From: JACPYM01 sp963699175
Lineage (GTDB): Bacteria; Acidobacteriota; Blastocatellia; RBC074
DNA: 64,000 bases
NCBI GenBank assembly: GCA_963699175.1
Contig: OY969418.1
Coordinates: 3,720,001 to 3,784,000, forward strand
Reading direction: 5' to 3'
Position numbers and translations under genes: made by a program
Shown here: in pieces, positions 45,856-54,935 of the stretch
Layout of the letters: every line of letters begins with the position of its first letter
Position numbering within the stretch: position 1 is the first letter of the stretch
Notes under the pieces: generated by a model
The model's input: only the letters and a program-made list of their open reading frames with translations
Database searches by the model: none
What the model was told of the DNA's origin: nothing

Positions 45856-48800
45856 ATGAGTAAGCATCTTCGCTCATTGCATACGGAATACTTGCGGCGC
45901 AGCCGCTCTGGGCATTTGGCACTGTTGTGGTTGTTGGTTTGTCTGGCCGTCTTGGGTGTTGGGCTGAATGGCTGGTGGCGACAGGGTCGCGCTGCTGCTG
46001 CGCAAGAGCGCCAAGTATCCAATGATATTTGGGAAATGCTTGATCGTCCGCTCAATTGGCGCACGAATGCAGGCGTGCCAGCGCAAGCACGCGCTTTTCG
46101 GCTCAAGCGTGACGCGCTCGAGCAAGTGCTCAAGCAAGCTCCGCCGGAATTTTCCGGCGCAGACCGCTCGGTGCTGCCCTTGCCTTTGCCTGATGGCTCA
46201 TTCGCGCATTTCAAGCTTGAAGAATCGCCCTCATTGGAGCCGGGCCTGGCCGCGCGCTTTCCTGAGATCAAGAGCTATCGCGGTTACGCGCTGGACAATC
46301 CGGCGATGACGCTGCGTTGCGACCTTTCGCCGCGCGGCTTTTACGCGTTCATCCTGACGGGCGCGCAGACGATCAACGTACAACCGATCAGCGGAGATGA
46401 TTACGTCAGCTTTACCAGCAATGTCGCGCAAGACGGCCGCTTTGAATGTCTCGTCCGCGATATTCACAATGTCGGCCCTAACAATGCCAGTTCTATCAAC
46501 ATCTTTGCCCCGCAGGCCGCAGTCGGCTCGACGCTGCGCAGTTATCGCATCGCCATCGCGGCTACTTGGGAATATTGCAACCAATACGGCGGCGGCACGG
46601 TGGCGGGTACGGTGGCTTCGCTCAACACCTGGCTCAACGCCGCAAATCTAATCTACGAGCGCGAGTTAGCCGTTCATCTCAATCTGGTCAACAACACCAA
46701 CATCCTTTACACGACAGATCGTGCATTCACGCCTTTGACTGATCCGTATGACAACTCCAACGTAGGTACGATGCTCGATCAAGTACGGCCTGATCTGCGC
46801 GACAAAGTTGGGGCGGCCAATTACGATGTGGGCCACGTCTTCGGTCAACTCGGCGGTACGGGCGGGTCAGGCATCTCTTTCATCGGTGTGGTCTGTAGTA
46901 ATACTGACTTCAGTGGCCTGGGGCCGATCAAAGGGGGCGGCGCAACACTCGTGGGCGGGACGGCTAGCAACAATACGGCACTTGGCGTTTGGGTGCACGA
47001 ACTCGGCCATCAATTTGGAGCCAATCACAGTTTCAATGGCACGGTAGACAATTGCGCGCCGCCCAGTCGTAGTGACGCGAGTGCCTATGAACCGGGCGGT
47101 GGCTCGACGATTATGGCTTATCCCGGCATTTGTGGCGCGGACAACGTTACCAACGCGCGCGATATGCGCTTCCACGCGGGGAGTTACGCGCAAATCACCA
47201 CTTATCTCACTAGCTCTGCCACTTGCTCAGTGAACACTGCGACCGGCAACAGTGTGCCGACGGTCAATGGTGGCGCCGATTTCACGATTCCGAAACAGAC
47301 GCCTTTTACGCTCACGGCTGCGGGCAGCGATTCAAATGCGGGTGACGTGCCCAATTTGACCTACACCTGGGATCAGATTGATTCGGGTGGCGCGCAGTTT
47401 CCGCAGAATGGCACAGCCGCTTCTTACAACGACGGGAGTGATCCGGCAGGCACGACACGCCCGATCTTTCGTTCCTTCCCTACTTCGTCGTCGCCATCGC
47501 GCACTTTTCCGAGCCTGACCTACATTCTGAACAACGCCAACGATCCGCCTGATATGACGGGCGCGTTTAAGACGGCGGAAGAGTTGCCGCGTGTCGGGCG
47601 CACGCTCAATTTCAGCGTGCTGATACGTGACAACCACGCAGGTGGTGGTGGGGTAAATCAAGATTCAGTGGCACTGACGGTGAGTGGGACATCCGGCCCA
47701 TTCCTCGTCACCACACCCAACACGCCGGTGAGTTGGACGGGCAATACGGCGCAGACCGTGACCTGGGCGGTCAACAATACGAATGTTGCTCCGGTCAACG
47801 CGGCCAACGTCAGGATTTTGCTTTCGAGCGATGGCGGCCAGACCTTCCCGACCACCATTGTTGCCAGCACGCCGAACGACGGCAGCGAAACGATCAATGT
47901 GCCGAATATCAGCACGACGACAGCGCGCATCAAGGTCGAGGCGGTCGGCAATATCTTCTTCGATATTTCGGACACCAACTTCACGCTCACGCCGGGCAGC
48001 AGTTGTCCGACGATTATTGTCAATCCGCCAAACATTCCCAACGGCACTGCCGGCCTGCCTTACAGCCAAACTTTCACGCAATCAGGCGGCGCTGGCACAG
48101 TGACCTTCTCCATCAGCGCAGGCGCATTACCGCCGGGCCTGTCGCTTGCGCCATCAGGCGTCCTTTCGGGCACGCCCACACAGAGCGGTACGTTCAACTT
48201 CACCGTCAAAGCGACTGACGCAAATGGCTGTATGGGGACGCGCAACTACACGCTCACAATCAATAATCCAGGCACTGCAGCGCGCGCTAAGAAGGCCGAT
48301 TTCGATGGCGACCGCAAAACCGATATCTCGGTCTGGCGACCAGGGAACGGCACTTGGTACGTCATCCGCAGCGCGAACTGGTCGGTAGTGACAATGCAGT
48401 GGGGCGTCAACGGTGATGTGCCCGTGCCAGGCGATTATGACGGCGACGGCAAAGCTGACTTCGCCATCTGGAAACCCAGTAATGGTCTCTGGTATGTCAT
48501 CCGCAGCCTGAGCGGCGCAGCATTAGTGCAGCAGTGGGGCATAAACGGCGACATACCAGTACCGGGCGATTATGACGGCGATGGCAGAACTGACTTCGCC
48601 GTTTGGCGGCCTAGTGATGGGGTCTGGTATGTCATTAACAGTGCAAGCGGCGCCGGGATGGCGCAGCAGTGGGGCGGCGCAGGGGATGTGCCGGTAGCAG
48701 CCGATTATGACGGTGATGGCAAAACTGACTTTGCCGTTTGGCGACCGGGGAATGGCACTTGGTACGTCATCCGCAGCGCGAACTGGTCGGGAATGACAAT

Positions 48801-49122
48801 GCAGTGGGGCGTCAACGGCGATGTGCCGGTGCCAGGCGATTATGACGGCGACGGCAAAGCTGACTTCGCTATCTGGAAGCCTAGTAATGGTCTCTGGTAT
48901 GTCATCTCTAGCGCGACTGGCGCGGGGTCAACACAGCAATGGGGCGGTCCGGGCGATGTGCCAGTGCCGGGCGATTACGATGGCGATGACAGAACGGACT
49001 TTGCCGTTTGGCGGCCAAGCGACGGTACTTGGTACGTCATCCGCAGTGCGACTTTTTCGGTGCTGACACAGCCATGGGGCGGCACGGGTGATCTGCCAGT
49101 GCCAGCGTATGGCGTTAGGTAA
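45856..49122 (+). CDS. Giant secreted reprolysin-like metalloprotease with FG-GAP/VCBS repeats
   Basis: 1088 residues. A hydrophobic segment (22-41) acts as signal anchor. After a propeptide-like region, the zinc protease domain carries HELGHQFGANH at 381-391 and the Met-turn STIMAYPG near 416-423, as in reprolysin (M12B)-like metzincins. A Gly/Asp-rich linker and a putative Ig domain (about 715-810, GALPPGLSLAPSGVLSG) follow. Six 45-residue repeats (813 to the end) read DYDGDGKADFAIWKPSNGLW with calcium-binding DGDG loops, forming a probable beta-propeller. Exported and perhaps surface-bound. The repeat region is shared with the next large gene. Confidence 0.85.
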   Translation: MSKHLRSLHTEYLRRSRSGHLALLWLLVCLAVLGVGLNGWWRQGRAAAAQERQVSNDIWEMLDRPLNWRTNAGVPAQARAFRLKRDALEQVLKQAPPEFSGADRSVLPLPLPDGSFAHFKLEESPSLEPGLAARFPEIKSYRGYALDNPAMTLRCDLSPRGFYAFILTGAQTINVQPISGDDYVSFTSNVAQDGRFECLVRDIHNVGPNNASSINIFAPQAAVGSTLRSYRIAIAATWEYCNQYGGGTVAGTVASLNTWLNAANLIYERELAVHLNLVNNTNILYTTDRAFTPLTDPYDNSNVGTMLDQVRPDLRDKVGAANYDVGHVFGQLGGTGGSGISFIGVVCSNTDFSGLGPIKGGGATLVGGTASNNTALGVWVHELGHQFGANHSFNGTVDNCAPPSRSDASAYEPGGGSTIMAYPGICGADNVTNARDMRFHAGSYAQITTYLTSSATCSVNTATGNSVPTVNGGADFTIPKQTPFTLTAAGSDSNAGDVPNLTYTWDQIDSGGAQFPQNGTAASYNDGSDPAGTTRPIFRSFPTSSSPSRTFPSLTYILNNANDPPDMTGAFKTAEELPRVGRTLNFSVLIRDNHAGGGGVNQDSVALTVSGTSGPFLVTTPNTPVSWTGNTAQTVTWAVNNTNVAPVNAANVRILLSSDGGQTFPTTIVASTPNDGSETINVPNISTTTARIKVEAVGNIFFDISDTNFTLTPGSSCPTIIVNPPNIPNGTAGLPYSQTFTQSGGAGTVTFSISAGALPPGLSLAPSGVLSGTPTQSGTFNFTVKATDANGCMGTRNYTLTINNPGTAARAKKADFDGDRKTDISVWRPGNGTWYVIRSANWSVVTMQWGVNGDVPVPGDYDGDGKADFAIWKPSNGLWYVIRSLSGAALVQQWGINGDIPVPGDYDGDGRTDFAVWRPSDGVWYVINSASGAGMAQQWGGAGDVPVAADYDGDGKTDFAVWRPGNGTWYVIRSANWSGMTMQWGVNGDVPVPGDYDGDGKADFAIWKPSNGLWYVISSATGAGSTQQWGGPGDVPVPGDYDGDDRTDFAVWRPSDGTWYVIRSATFSVLTQPWGGTGDLPVPAYGVR
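48298..49110 (+). repeat. Six in-frame 135-bp repeats (FG-GAP-like)
   Basis: Units begin at a GAT codon of D-F/Y-D-G-D and recur every 135 bases or close to it, six times. Units 1 and 4, and units 2 and 5, are more alike than neighbours, so a two- or three-unit block seems to have been duplicated. Confidence 0.85.
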
Positions 49123-49624
49123 CTGGCGCACCCTACGCTGAAGCATTCAGCAGCCGCACTTTGTATGCGGTCAAGAGAGGAAGAAATTTCAAACGCCAAG
49201 CTGCCAAGCACGCCAAGTTGCGGTTAGCTTATCAGTGCCTTACCTAAGTGGTTGGACAAACATTCTTGGACAAAAACTTTTCACCACGAAGAACACGAAG
49301 GGAAGGAAGAAAACATCAATATCGCTCAATCTTTTCTCTTTTTCCGCAGCTTCCTCTTCTTCGTGCTCTTCGTTTCTTCGTGGTTGCCAAAATACTTTTG
49401 TCCAAATACCTAGTTCTTCGACTTGACGTGTTTGGTGTTGAAGATCATTCGCCGTATCCGATCCTATTGAGCCACCACCCCCGATTTTAATATTAATACC
49501 CGCGCGCCTCTCAATTAAAGTCTTTGAGCGATTGCGCCCATCTGTTACCTTGTGGCCGAACTTCTCCACGAACATGTGCCCCTCAGACAATTCAGTAACC
49601 AAGAAAGAAAAGGAAGGACAACCC
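49123..49624. other. Intergenic region between the two giant genes
   Basis: 502 bases. It holds the inverted repeat at 49261-49408 and the leader of the second giant gene, with AAGGAAGGA before its ATG. Open frames here overlap the repeat and have no ribosome site. I see no terminator with a T tract after the first gene. Confidence 0.4.
49261..49408. repeat. Palindromic element, CACGAAGAACACGAAG family
   Basis: Arms about 49261-49303 and 49359-49408 both contain GGACAAAA followed by CCACGAAGAA and CACGAAG, in opposite orientation. Pairing is imperfect, with small insertions, over more than 40 bases. Repeats of this wording are dispersed in many planctomycete, verrucomicrobial and acidobacterial genomes, to my knowledge. 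Confidence 0.75.
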
Positions 49625-52600
49625 ATGTTCGACGTTCGCCTGTTCACCTCACCTCAGCAGGGGCGCAATTCAGCTTCTCCCCTTGCGAATTCTCCTGGCT
49701 TTGCCATCGCCTTAAGGCGCAGTCTATGGCTTTTGCTGTTTGGCGCGCTGCTCATCTCCACTGTGCCCTGGCACAAATCTGCGGCGCAGAAGGGTGATAT
49801 GCCTGCTCAACTCAACGGCTTTGTGCAGCAGGCCAACTTGATTGCAACGGATGGCGAAGCCGACGATCAATTGGGCAAGGCAGTCGCGCTGAGCGGCGAT
49901 ACCGTGCTGGTCGGCGCGCCGGCTGACAATGTGAGCAACGTCAATCAAGGCTCGGCTTATGTCTTCAGGCGCAACAGCGGGGTCTGGTCGCAGGAAGCGC
50001 AATTGCTCGCGCCTGACGGGCAAGGCGGCGACGCCTTTGGCTCGGCAGTCGCACTTGAAGGTGATGTCGCAGTGGTCGGTGTGCCCTTTGCCGACACGAA
50101 CGCCGGGTTAAATGCGGGTGCGGTCTATGTCTTCCGGCGCACGGGGAACGTTTGGGCTTTCGAACAGAAGCTGGTGCCTGATGATCCGCTGGCGAATGAT
50201 CGGTTCGGCAATGCTGTCGCCATTAGTGGCGACTCGATCCTGGTCGGCGCTTCGATGAAAGACATCACACCTAATGCCGATCAAGGCGCGGCCTATGTTT
50301 TCAAGCGCACCGGCGCGACTTGGGCGCAGCAAACACGTTTGACGGCCCCGGCTGGCGCGGCCAATGACAACTTCGGCGCGGCTGTCACGCTTGTCTTAGA
50401 CACGGCGGTCGTCGGCGCGCCCGGTTACGACTCAAGCCGTGGCGCAGCTTACGTCTTCACGCGCAGCGGCAGCACGTGGTCGTTTCAGCAACAGTTGAGC
50501 AACAATTTGCTCGACCCGAACGACCTCTTCGGTAGCGCGCTGGCCTTGAATGGCGAGACAGTCGTCGTCGGCGCGCCGCAAGGACTGGTTTCCGATCAGG
50601 GCACGGCTTTCGTCTTTACGCGCAGCGGCGTGGTTTGGACCGAACAGGCGCAATTGAGCGCGAATGACGGCGCGGGCAATGACGGCTTCGGTACCTCGGT
50701 CGCGCTGATCGGCGACACGGCGCTCATCGGCGCGCCGCTCGATGACCTGGGCTTCAACGACTCCAATCCCGATCAAGGCTCGGCCTATGTCTTCATTCGC
50801 ACAGGCACGAATTGGGCGCAGCAGGAAAAGCTGACTATCAATGGCGGTCAGGCAGGGGATCAAGCCGGGATCGCCGTTGCGCTTAGTTCTCAATCAGCAG
50901 TCCTGGGCATTTGGCTCAGAGACATCAATCAAGGCACTACAAGTTTAGATCAGGGTGCGGCGTATGTTTTCGATGTAACCTGCCCAAACCTCATCATCAG
51001 TCCCAGCACATTGCCAGCAGGCGCGCCAAACGTGGCCTACAACCAGACGTTGACAGCGAGCGGCGGCCTGACACCCTACACGTTCATGATTAGCAGCGGC
51101 GCGCTGCCCAGCGGATTGAACCTCGATAGCTCTGGCTTGCTCTCCGGCACCACAGCGGAGACAGGTAACTTCAGCATTACGGTCAAAGCGACCGACCGCG
51201 CTGGCTGTTTCAGCACGCGCCCTTACTCACTGGTGATAGGCAGTTGCCCGACGATTTCTCTTACCCCGCTCATCATCGCGCCCGCGCCAATCAATAAACC
51301 CTACATCCAAAATGTCGTCGGGACGGGCGGCGTCGCGCCTTACTCGCACGCCAAGATCAGCGGGACGTTGCCGCCAGGCATTTCGTATTCGGGTGGTGGC
51401 GTGTTGAACGGCACACCCACGGCGTTTGGTAGTTATACCTTCACTCTGCGGGCGACCGATTCAAACGGCTGTTCAGGGACGCGCACCTATACGCTGACTA
51501 TCACTTGCCAGTCCATCACGCTCAATCCCGAAACACTGCCCGCCAGCGCAATCGGGCAGAGTTATAGCCAGACGATGACGGCGAGTGGCGGCACCGGGCC
51601 GTACAGTTTCGTGGTTAGTGGCGGCACCTTACCCACCGGATTGACGCTCTCTGCAGACGGTCTGCTCTCTGGCACGACTACGGAGGCTGGCACTTTCAAC
51701 TTTGGCATCAAGGTGACGGACGCTGGCGGCTGTACGACGACTCATGCTTACTCCGTGCCTGTTTGTGCGGCGATCACCGTCAACCCGGCTTTCCTGCCCG
51801 TAGGCCGGCCTGATAAGCCTTACAATCCGATCACGTTTACGGCAACCGGCAGCAACGGGCCTTACAGCTTCGCGCTGAACGGTACCTTGCCAGCCGGGAT
51901 GAGCTTCAACACAGACACGCTCTCTGGAACGCCTACGCAAACCGGCACCTTCCCGCTCACATTGACTGTGACCGGCACCGAAGGCTGCGGCACGACCCGC
52001 GCTTACACGTTGATCATCAGCAGGCGTGCGGCAAAGGCTGATTTTGACGGCGACGGCAAGACTGATCTGTCGGTCTGGCGTGGCGCCAACGGTAATTGGT
52101 TGGTCGCCAAAAGCGGGGCCAGCCCAACTTCTGATACTCAGTGGGGTATAGGCACTGCGCCTAACAATGACATCAGCGTACCGGGTGATTACGACGGCGA
52201 TGGCAATAATGACTTCGCGGTCTTCCGTCGGCTCGACTCCACTTGGCGTATTCTCCAAAGCTCGAATGGTTCGGTGCGAACCCAGCAGTGGGGCTTAAGC
52301 GGTGATGTGCCGGTGCCAGGCGACTATGATGGCGACGGCAAGACTGATTTCGCCGTCTGGCGACCGAGTAGTGGTGAGTGGTATGTCATCCGCAGTTCGA
52401 ACGGCACGGCAGTGGTGCAGCAGTGGGGCTTCAACGGTGACGTGCCGGTGCCGGGCGATTACGACAGCGATGGCAAGACTGACATAGCGGTCTGGCGTCC
52501 GTCTGAGGGCAACTGGTATGTCACCCGCAGTACGGGCGGCATAGTGATACAGCAGTTGGGCGTATCAAGCGATATACCTGTGCCAAGCGATTACGACGGT

Positions 52601-53683
52601 GATGGCAAAACCGATTTCGCGGTCTGGCGTCCGTCCAGCGGCATCTGGTTCGTCTTGCGTAGCGGGAGCGGCCAGGTGACGCCACAGCAGTGGGGCGGCA
52701 CAGGTGATGTGCCAGTACCAAACGATTACGACGGCGATGGCAGAGCTGATTTTGCCGTTTGGCGGCCAAGCGACGGCACTTGGTACATCATCCGCAGTGC
52801 GACTTTTTCGGTGCTGACACAGCAATGGGGCGTCAACGGTGATGCGCTGGTGCCGGGCGACTATAACAACGATGGGAAGGCCGACTTAGCCGTCTGGCAT
52901 CCGTCCAATGGCATCTGGTCTGTCAACTTCAGCGGAGGCATCCAGGTAACTACAAAACAGTGGGGCTTTCCCGGTGATGTGATCGTGCCAGGCGACTACG
53001 ACGGCGATGGCAAGACCGACTTTGCCGTCTGGCGTCCGAGCGAGGGCATTTGGTATGTCACCCTTAGCACAGGCGGTGTGGCGACGCAGCAATGGGGCGT
53101 GAACGGCGATGTGCCCGTGCCGGGCGATTACGATGGCGATGGCAAGACTGACTTCGCCATCTGGAAACCGTCGAACGGTCTCTGGTACGTCATCCGCAGC
53201 TCAAGCTTCACGGTAGTGGTGCAGTCATGGGGTGTAAACGGCGATGTGCCGGTGCCCGGCGATTACGATGGCGATGGCAAGACCGACTTCGCCATCTGGA
53301 AACCGTCGAACGGGCTTTGGTACGTCATCCGCAGCTCAACCGGCACGGCGGTGGTACAGTCATGGGGCGTAAACGGCGATGTGCCGGTGCCAGGCGATTA
53401 CGATGGTGATGGCAGAATTGATTTTGCCATCTGGAAACCGTCGAACGGCCTTTGGTACGTCATCCGCAGCTCAACCGGCACAGCGGTGGTGCAGCAGTGG
53501 GGCTTCAACGGTGATGTGCCGGTGCCGGGCGATTACGACGGTGATGGCAGGACCGACTTCGCCGTCTGGCGTCCGTCTGAGGGTAATTGGTATGTCATTC
53601 GCAGTTCCGGCGGCCCAATCCTGATTCAGCAGCACGGGCATAATGGCGATACGCCTGTGCCGTCCAAGGGTGAAAATCGGTAG
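49625..53683 (+). CDS. Giant secreted protein: FG-GAP, Ig-like and VCBS-type repeats
   Basis: 1352 residues from the ATG at 49625, with AAGGAAGGA upstream. A signal sequence lies within about residues 25-58 (a long N-region). Then about seven integrin-alpha-like FG-GAP units (for example LGKAVALSGDTVLVGAP, FGSAVALEGDVAVVGVP) span to about 450. Four putative Ig (He_PIG) domains follow (about 455-800), each with LPxGLxxxxxGLLSGT. Twelve 45-residue units complete the protein (about 806-1350; VPVPGDYDGDGKTDFAVW). No enzymatic domain is visible. Probably a calcium-dependent surface adhesin or cell-cell contact protein. Confidence 0.82.
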   Translation: MFDVRLFTSPQQGRNSASPLANSPGFAIALRRSLWLLLFGALLISTVPWHKSAAQKGDMPAQLNGFVQQANLIATDGEADDQLGKAVALSGDTVLVGAPADNVSNVNQGSAYVFRRNSGVWSQEAQLLAPDGQGGDAFGSAVALEGDVAVVGVPFADTNAGLNAGAVYVFRRTGNVWAFEQKLVPDDPLANDRFGNAVAISGDSILVGASMKDITPNADQGAAYVFKRTGATWAQQTRLTAPAGAANDNFGAAVTLVLDTAVVGAPGYDSSRGAAYVFTRSGSTWSFQQQLSNNLLDPNDLFGSALALNGETVVVGAPQGLVSDQGTAFVFTRSGVVWTEQAQLSANDGAGNDGFGTSVALIGDTALIGAPLDDLGFNDSNPDQGSAYVFIRTGTNWAQQEKLTINGGQAGDQAGIAVALSSQSAVLGIWLRDINQGTTSLDQGAAYVFDVTCPNLIISPSTLPAGAPNVAYNQTLTASGGLTPYTFMISSGALPSGLNLDSSGLLSGTTAETGNFSITVKATDRAGCFSTRPYSLVIGSCPTISLTPLIIAPAPINKPYIQNVVGTGGVAPYSHAKISGTLPPGISYSGGGVLNGTPTAFGSYTFTLRATDSNGCSGTRTYTLTITCQSITLNPETLPASAIGQSYSQTMTASGGTGPYSFVVSGGTLPTGLTLSADGLLSGTTTEAGTFNFGIKVTDAGGCTTTHAYSVPVCAAITVNPAFLPVGRPDKPYNPITFTATGSNGPYSFALNGTLPAGMSFNTDTLSGTPTQTGTFPLTLTVTGTEGCGTTRAYTLIISRRAAKADFDGDGKTDLSVWRGANGNWLVAKSGASPTSDTQWGIGTAPNNDISVPGDYDGDGNNDFAVFRRLDSTWRILQSSNGSVRTQQWGLSGDVPVPGDYDGDGKTDFAVWRPSSGEWYVIRSSNGTAVVQQWGFNGDVPVPGDYDSDGKTDIAVWRPSEGNWYVTRSTGGIVIQQLGVSSDIPVPSDYDGDGKTDFAVWRPSSGIWFVLRSGSGQVTPQQWGGTGDVPVPNDYDGDGRADFAVWRPSDGTWYIIRSATFSVLTQQWGVNGDALVPGDYNNDGKADLAVWHPSNGIWSVNFSGGIQVTTKQWGFPGDVIVPGDYDGDGKTDFAVWRPSEGIWYVTLSTGGVATQQWGVNGDVPVPGDYDGDGKTDFAIWKPSNGLWYVIRSSSFTVVVQSWGVNGDVPVPGDYDGDGKTDFAIWKPSNGLWYVIRSSTGTAVVQSWGVNGDVPVPGDYDGDGRIDFAIWKPSNGLWYVIRSSTGTAVVQQWGFNGDVPVPGDYDGDGRTDFAVWRPSEGNWYVIRSSGGPILIQQHGHNGDTPVPSKGENR
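52040..53660 (+). repeat. Twelve in-frame ~135-bp repeats
   Basis: Twelve units of about 45 codons. The three starting at 53126, 53261 and 53396 are exactly 135 bases apart and nearly identical at DNA level, much closer than the first units at 52040-52330. That gradient suggests recent copy-number change at the 3-prime end. Confidence 0.88.
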
Positions 53684-54028
53684 ACGTTGATGAAGTAGGA
53701 AGGGCGGTACAGTCTTATTGCCCTTCCCAACAAATTACGGCGTATGAAGAGGCGAGTGTTCCCCACTCGCCTTTTTTCTTCATCATCGTTCAAGCAAGCT
53801 GTGCTAAAGATTGAGTGTACAGAACACCACCATTTGCTCTGATTCGGTTCACCAAGAATGTATCATTGCAGGTACACCAGTTTTCTACCTGTAGGCTTAT
53901 TCGCAAGGCATATCAATTGCAGCCTACCCTCCAGCATAGTTCAACATAACTGAGGCTGCTTCGGCTCAATTGCCAGTGCAAGTGAGCGCAGCAGCATCAA
54001 TCAACCAGCTTCCACGTAGGAGTGCAGT
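53684..54028. other. Intergenic region after the second giant gene
   Basis: 345 bases. It contains the terminator at 53751-53777 and the leader of the SRPBCC gene (AGGAG 7 bases before its ATG). Nothing else is recognisable. Confidence 0.45.
53751..53777 (+). terminator. Rho-independent terminator
   Basis: GGCGAGTG (53751-53758), a five-base loop, CACTCGCC (53764-53771), then six T. A perfect 8-bp stem with a T tract, 68 bases after the giant gene. It is the clearest intrinsic terminator in the window. Confidence 0.9.
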
Positions 54029-54829
54029 ATGGAATCAGCAGAAAGAACTTTCGAACCCAACGACAGCTTTATCTCAATGGCTCGCCCAGGTAACCGCAGA
54101 CCCTACAACCGCGAGCTCAACGTCCACAATATCGAGCGCATCGTTTCAGCGTTGGGTGGTGGCGTACTGACTGTTTTGGGGTTGACTAAAGGCGGGCGCG
54201 GCGGGTTGGCGCTGGCGCTATTGGGTAGCGGGCTGGCGTGGCGCGGTGTGAGTGGCCATTGCGATGTTTATGGCGCGCTTGGCCTCAACACAGCACGCCA
54301 TAATCACGCCGGTGTGCGGCACGGCGAAGGCATCAAGGCGGAAAAGAGCGTGACCATCAACAAAGCGCCGGAAGAGCTTTATCGCTTCTGGCGCAATTTC
54401 GAAAACTTGCCGCGCTTTATGAAGCATCTGGAAGCGGTGCGCGGGCTGGATGACAAACGCTCGCACTGGGTGGCAAAAGCGCCGCTGGGGATGAGGGCGG
54501 AGTGGGACGCCGAGATCATCAACGAGAAAGAGAATGAGTTGATCGCGTGGCGTTCAGTCGAAGGCTCGTCCATTCCGAATGCCGGTTCGGTGCGTTTTGA
54601 GCAAAGGCCCGGTGCGACGGAGACAGTCGTGCGGGTTTCGATCAACTATGCGCCACCTGGTGGAACGCTCGGCGCGTTGTTGGCCAAACTCTTTGGCGAA
54701 GAACCGGAACAGCAAATTGCGGAAGACCTGCGTCGCTTCAAACAATTGATGGAGGCGGGCGAGACGGCTTCTACACAAGGACAGCCGTCAGGTCGCGCTG
54801 CTGCGTCGTGGGCCAGGGGTGGCAGATAA
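54029..54829 (+). CDS. DUF2892-like membrane segment plus SRPBCC domain protein
   Basis: 266 residues. Residues of about 30-85 (NVHNIERIVSALGGGVLTVLGL, then GLALALLGSGLAWRGVSGHC) match the DUF2892/YgaP-type two-helix membrane domain. From about 105 an SRPBCC (START-like, polyketide-cyclase) domain follows: VTINKAPEELYRFWRNFENL, PRFMKHLEAV, WDAEIINEKENELIAWRS. SRPBCC folds bind hydrophobic ligands. It is co-directional with the zinc dehydrogenase gene 106 bases downstream; this pair is common in stress-related loci, to my recollection. The ligand is unknown. Confidence 0.82.
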   Translation: MESAERTFEPNDSFISMARPGNRRPYNRELNVHNIERIVSALGGGVLTVLGLTKGGRGGLALALLGSGLAWRGVSGHCDVYGALGLNTARHNHAGVRHGEGIKAEKSVTINKAPEELYRFWRNFENLPRFMKHLEAVRGLDDKRSHWVAKAPLGMRAEWDAEIINEKENELIAWRSVEGSSIPNAGSVRFEQRPGATETVVRVSINYAPPGGTLGALLAKLFGEEPEQQIAEDLRRFKQLMEAGETASTQGQPSGRAAASWARGGR

Positions 54830-54841
54830 ACGAATCAGTAG

Positions 54842-54909
54842 AGGCAGACCTATGTGTCTGCCCCGGCTTCGGTGAGCGCCCAAACCGGGGCAGACACACA
54901 GGTCTGCCT
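54842..54909. repeat. Palindromic element, GGCAGACC family
   Basis: Arms 54842-54866 and 54885-54909 are 25 bases each with one mismatch, around an 18-base loop. It sits between two co-directional genes and could attenuate or stabilise their mRNA. Confidence 0.85.
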
Positions 54910-54935
54910 TTATGCTGATAAACGCGGAGTAAATC

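Noticed and set aside
52040..53660. CRISPR-like periodicity
   Set aside because: The 135-base repeats are in frame, encode a known type of propeller unit and have no unique spacers.
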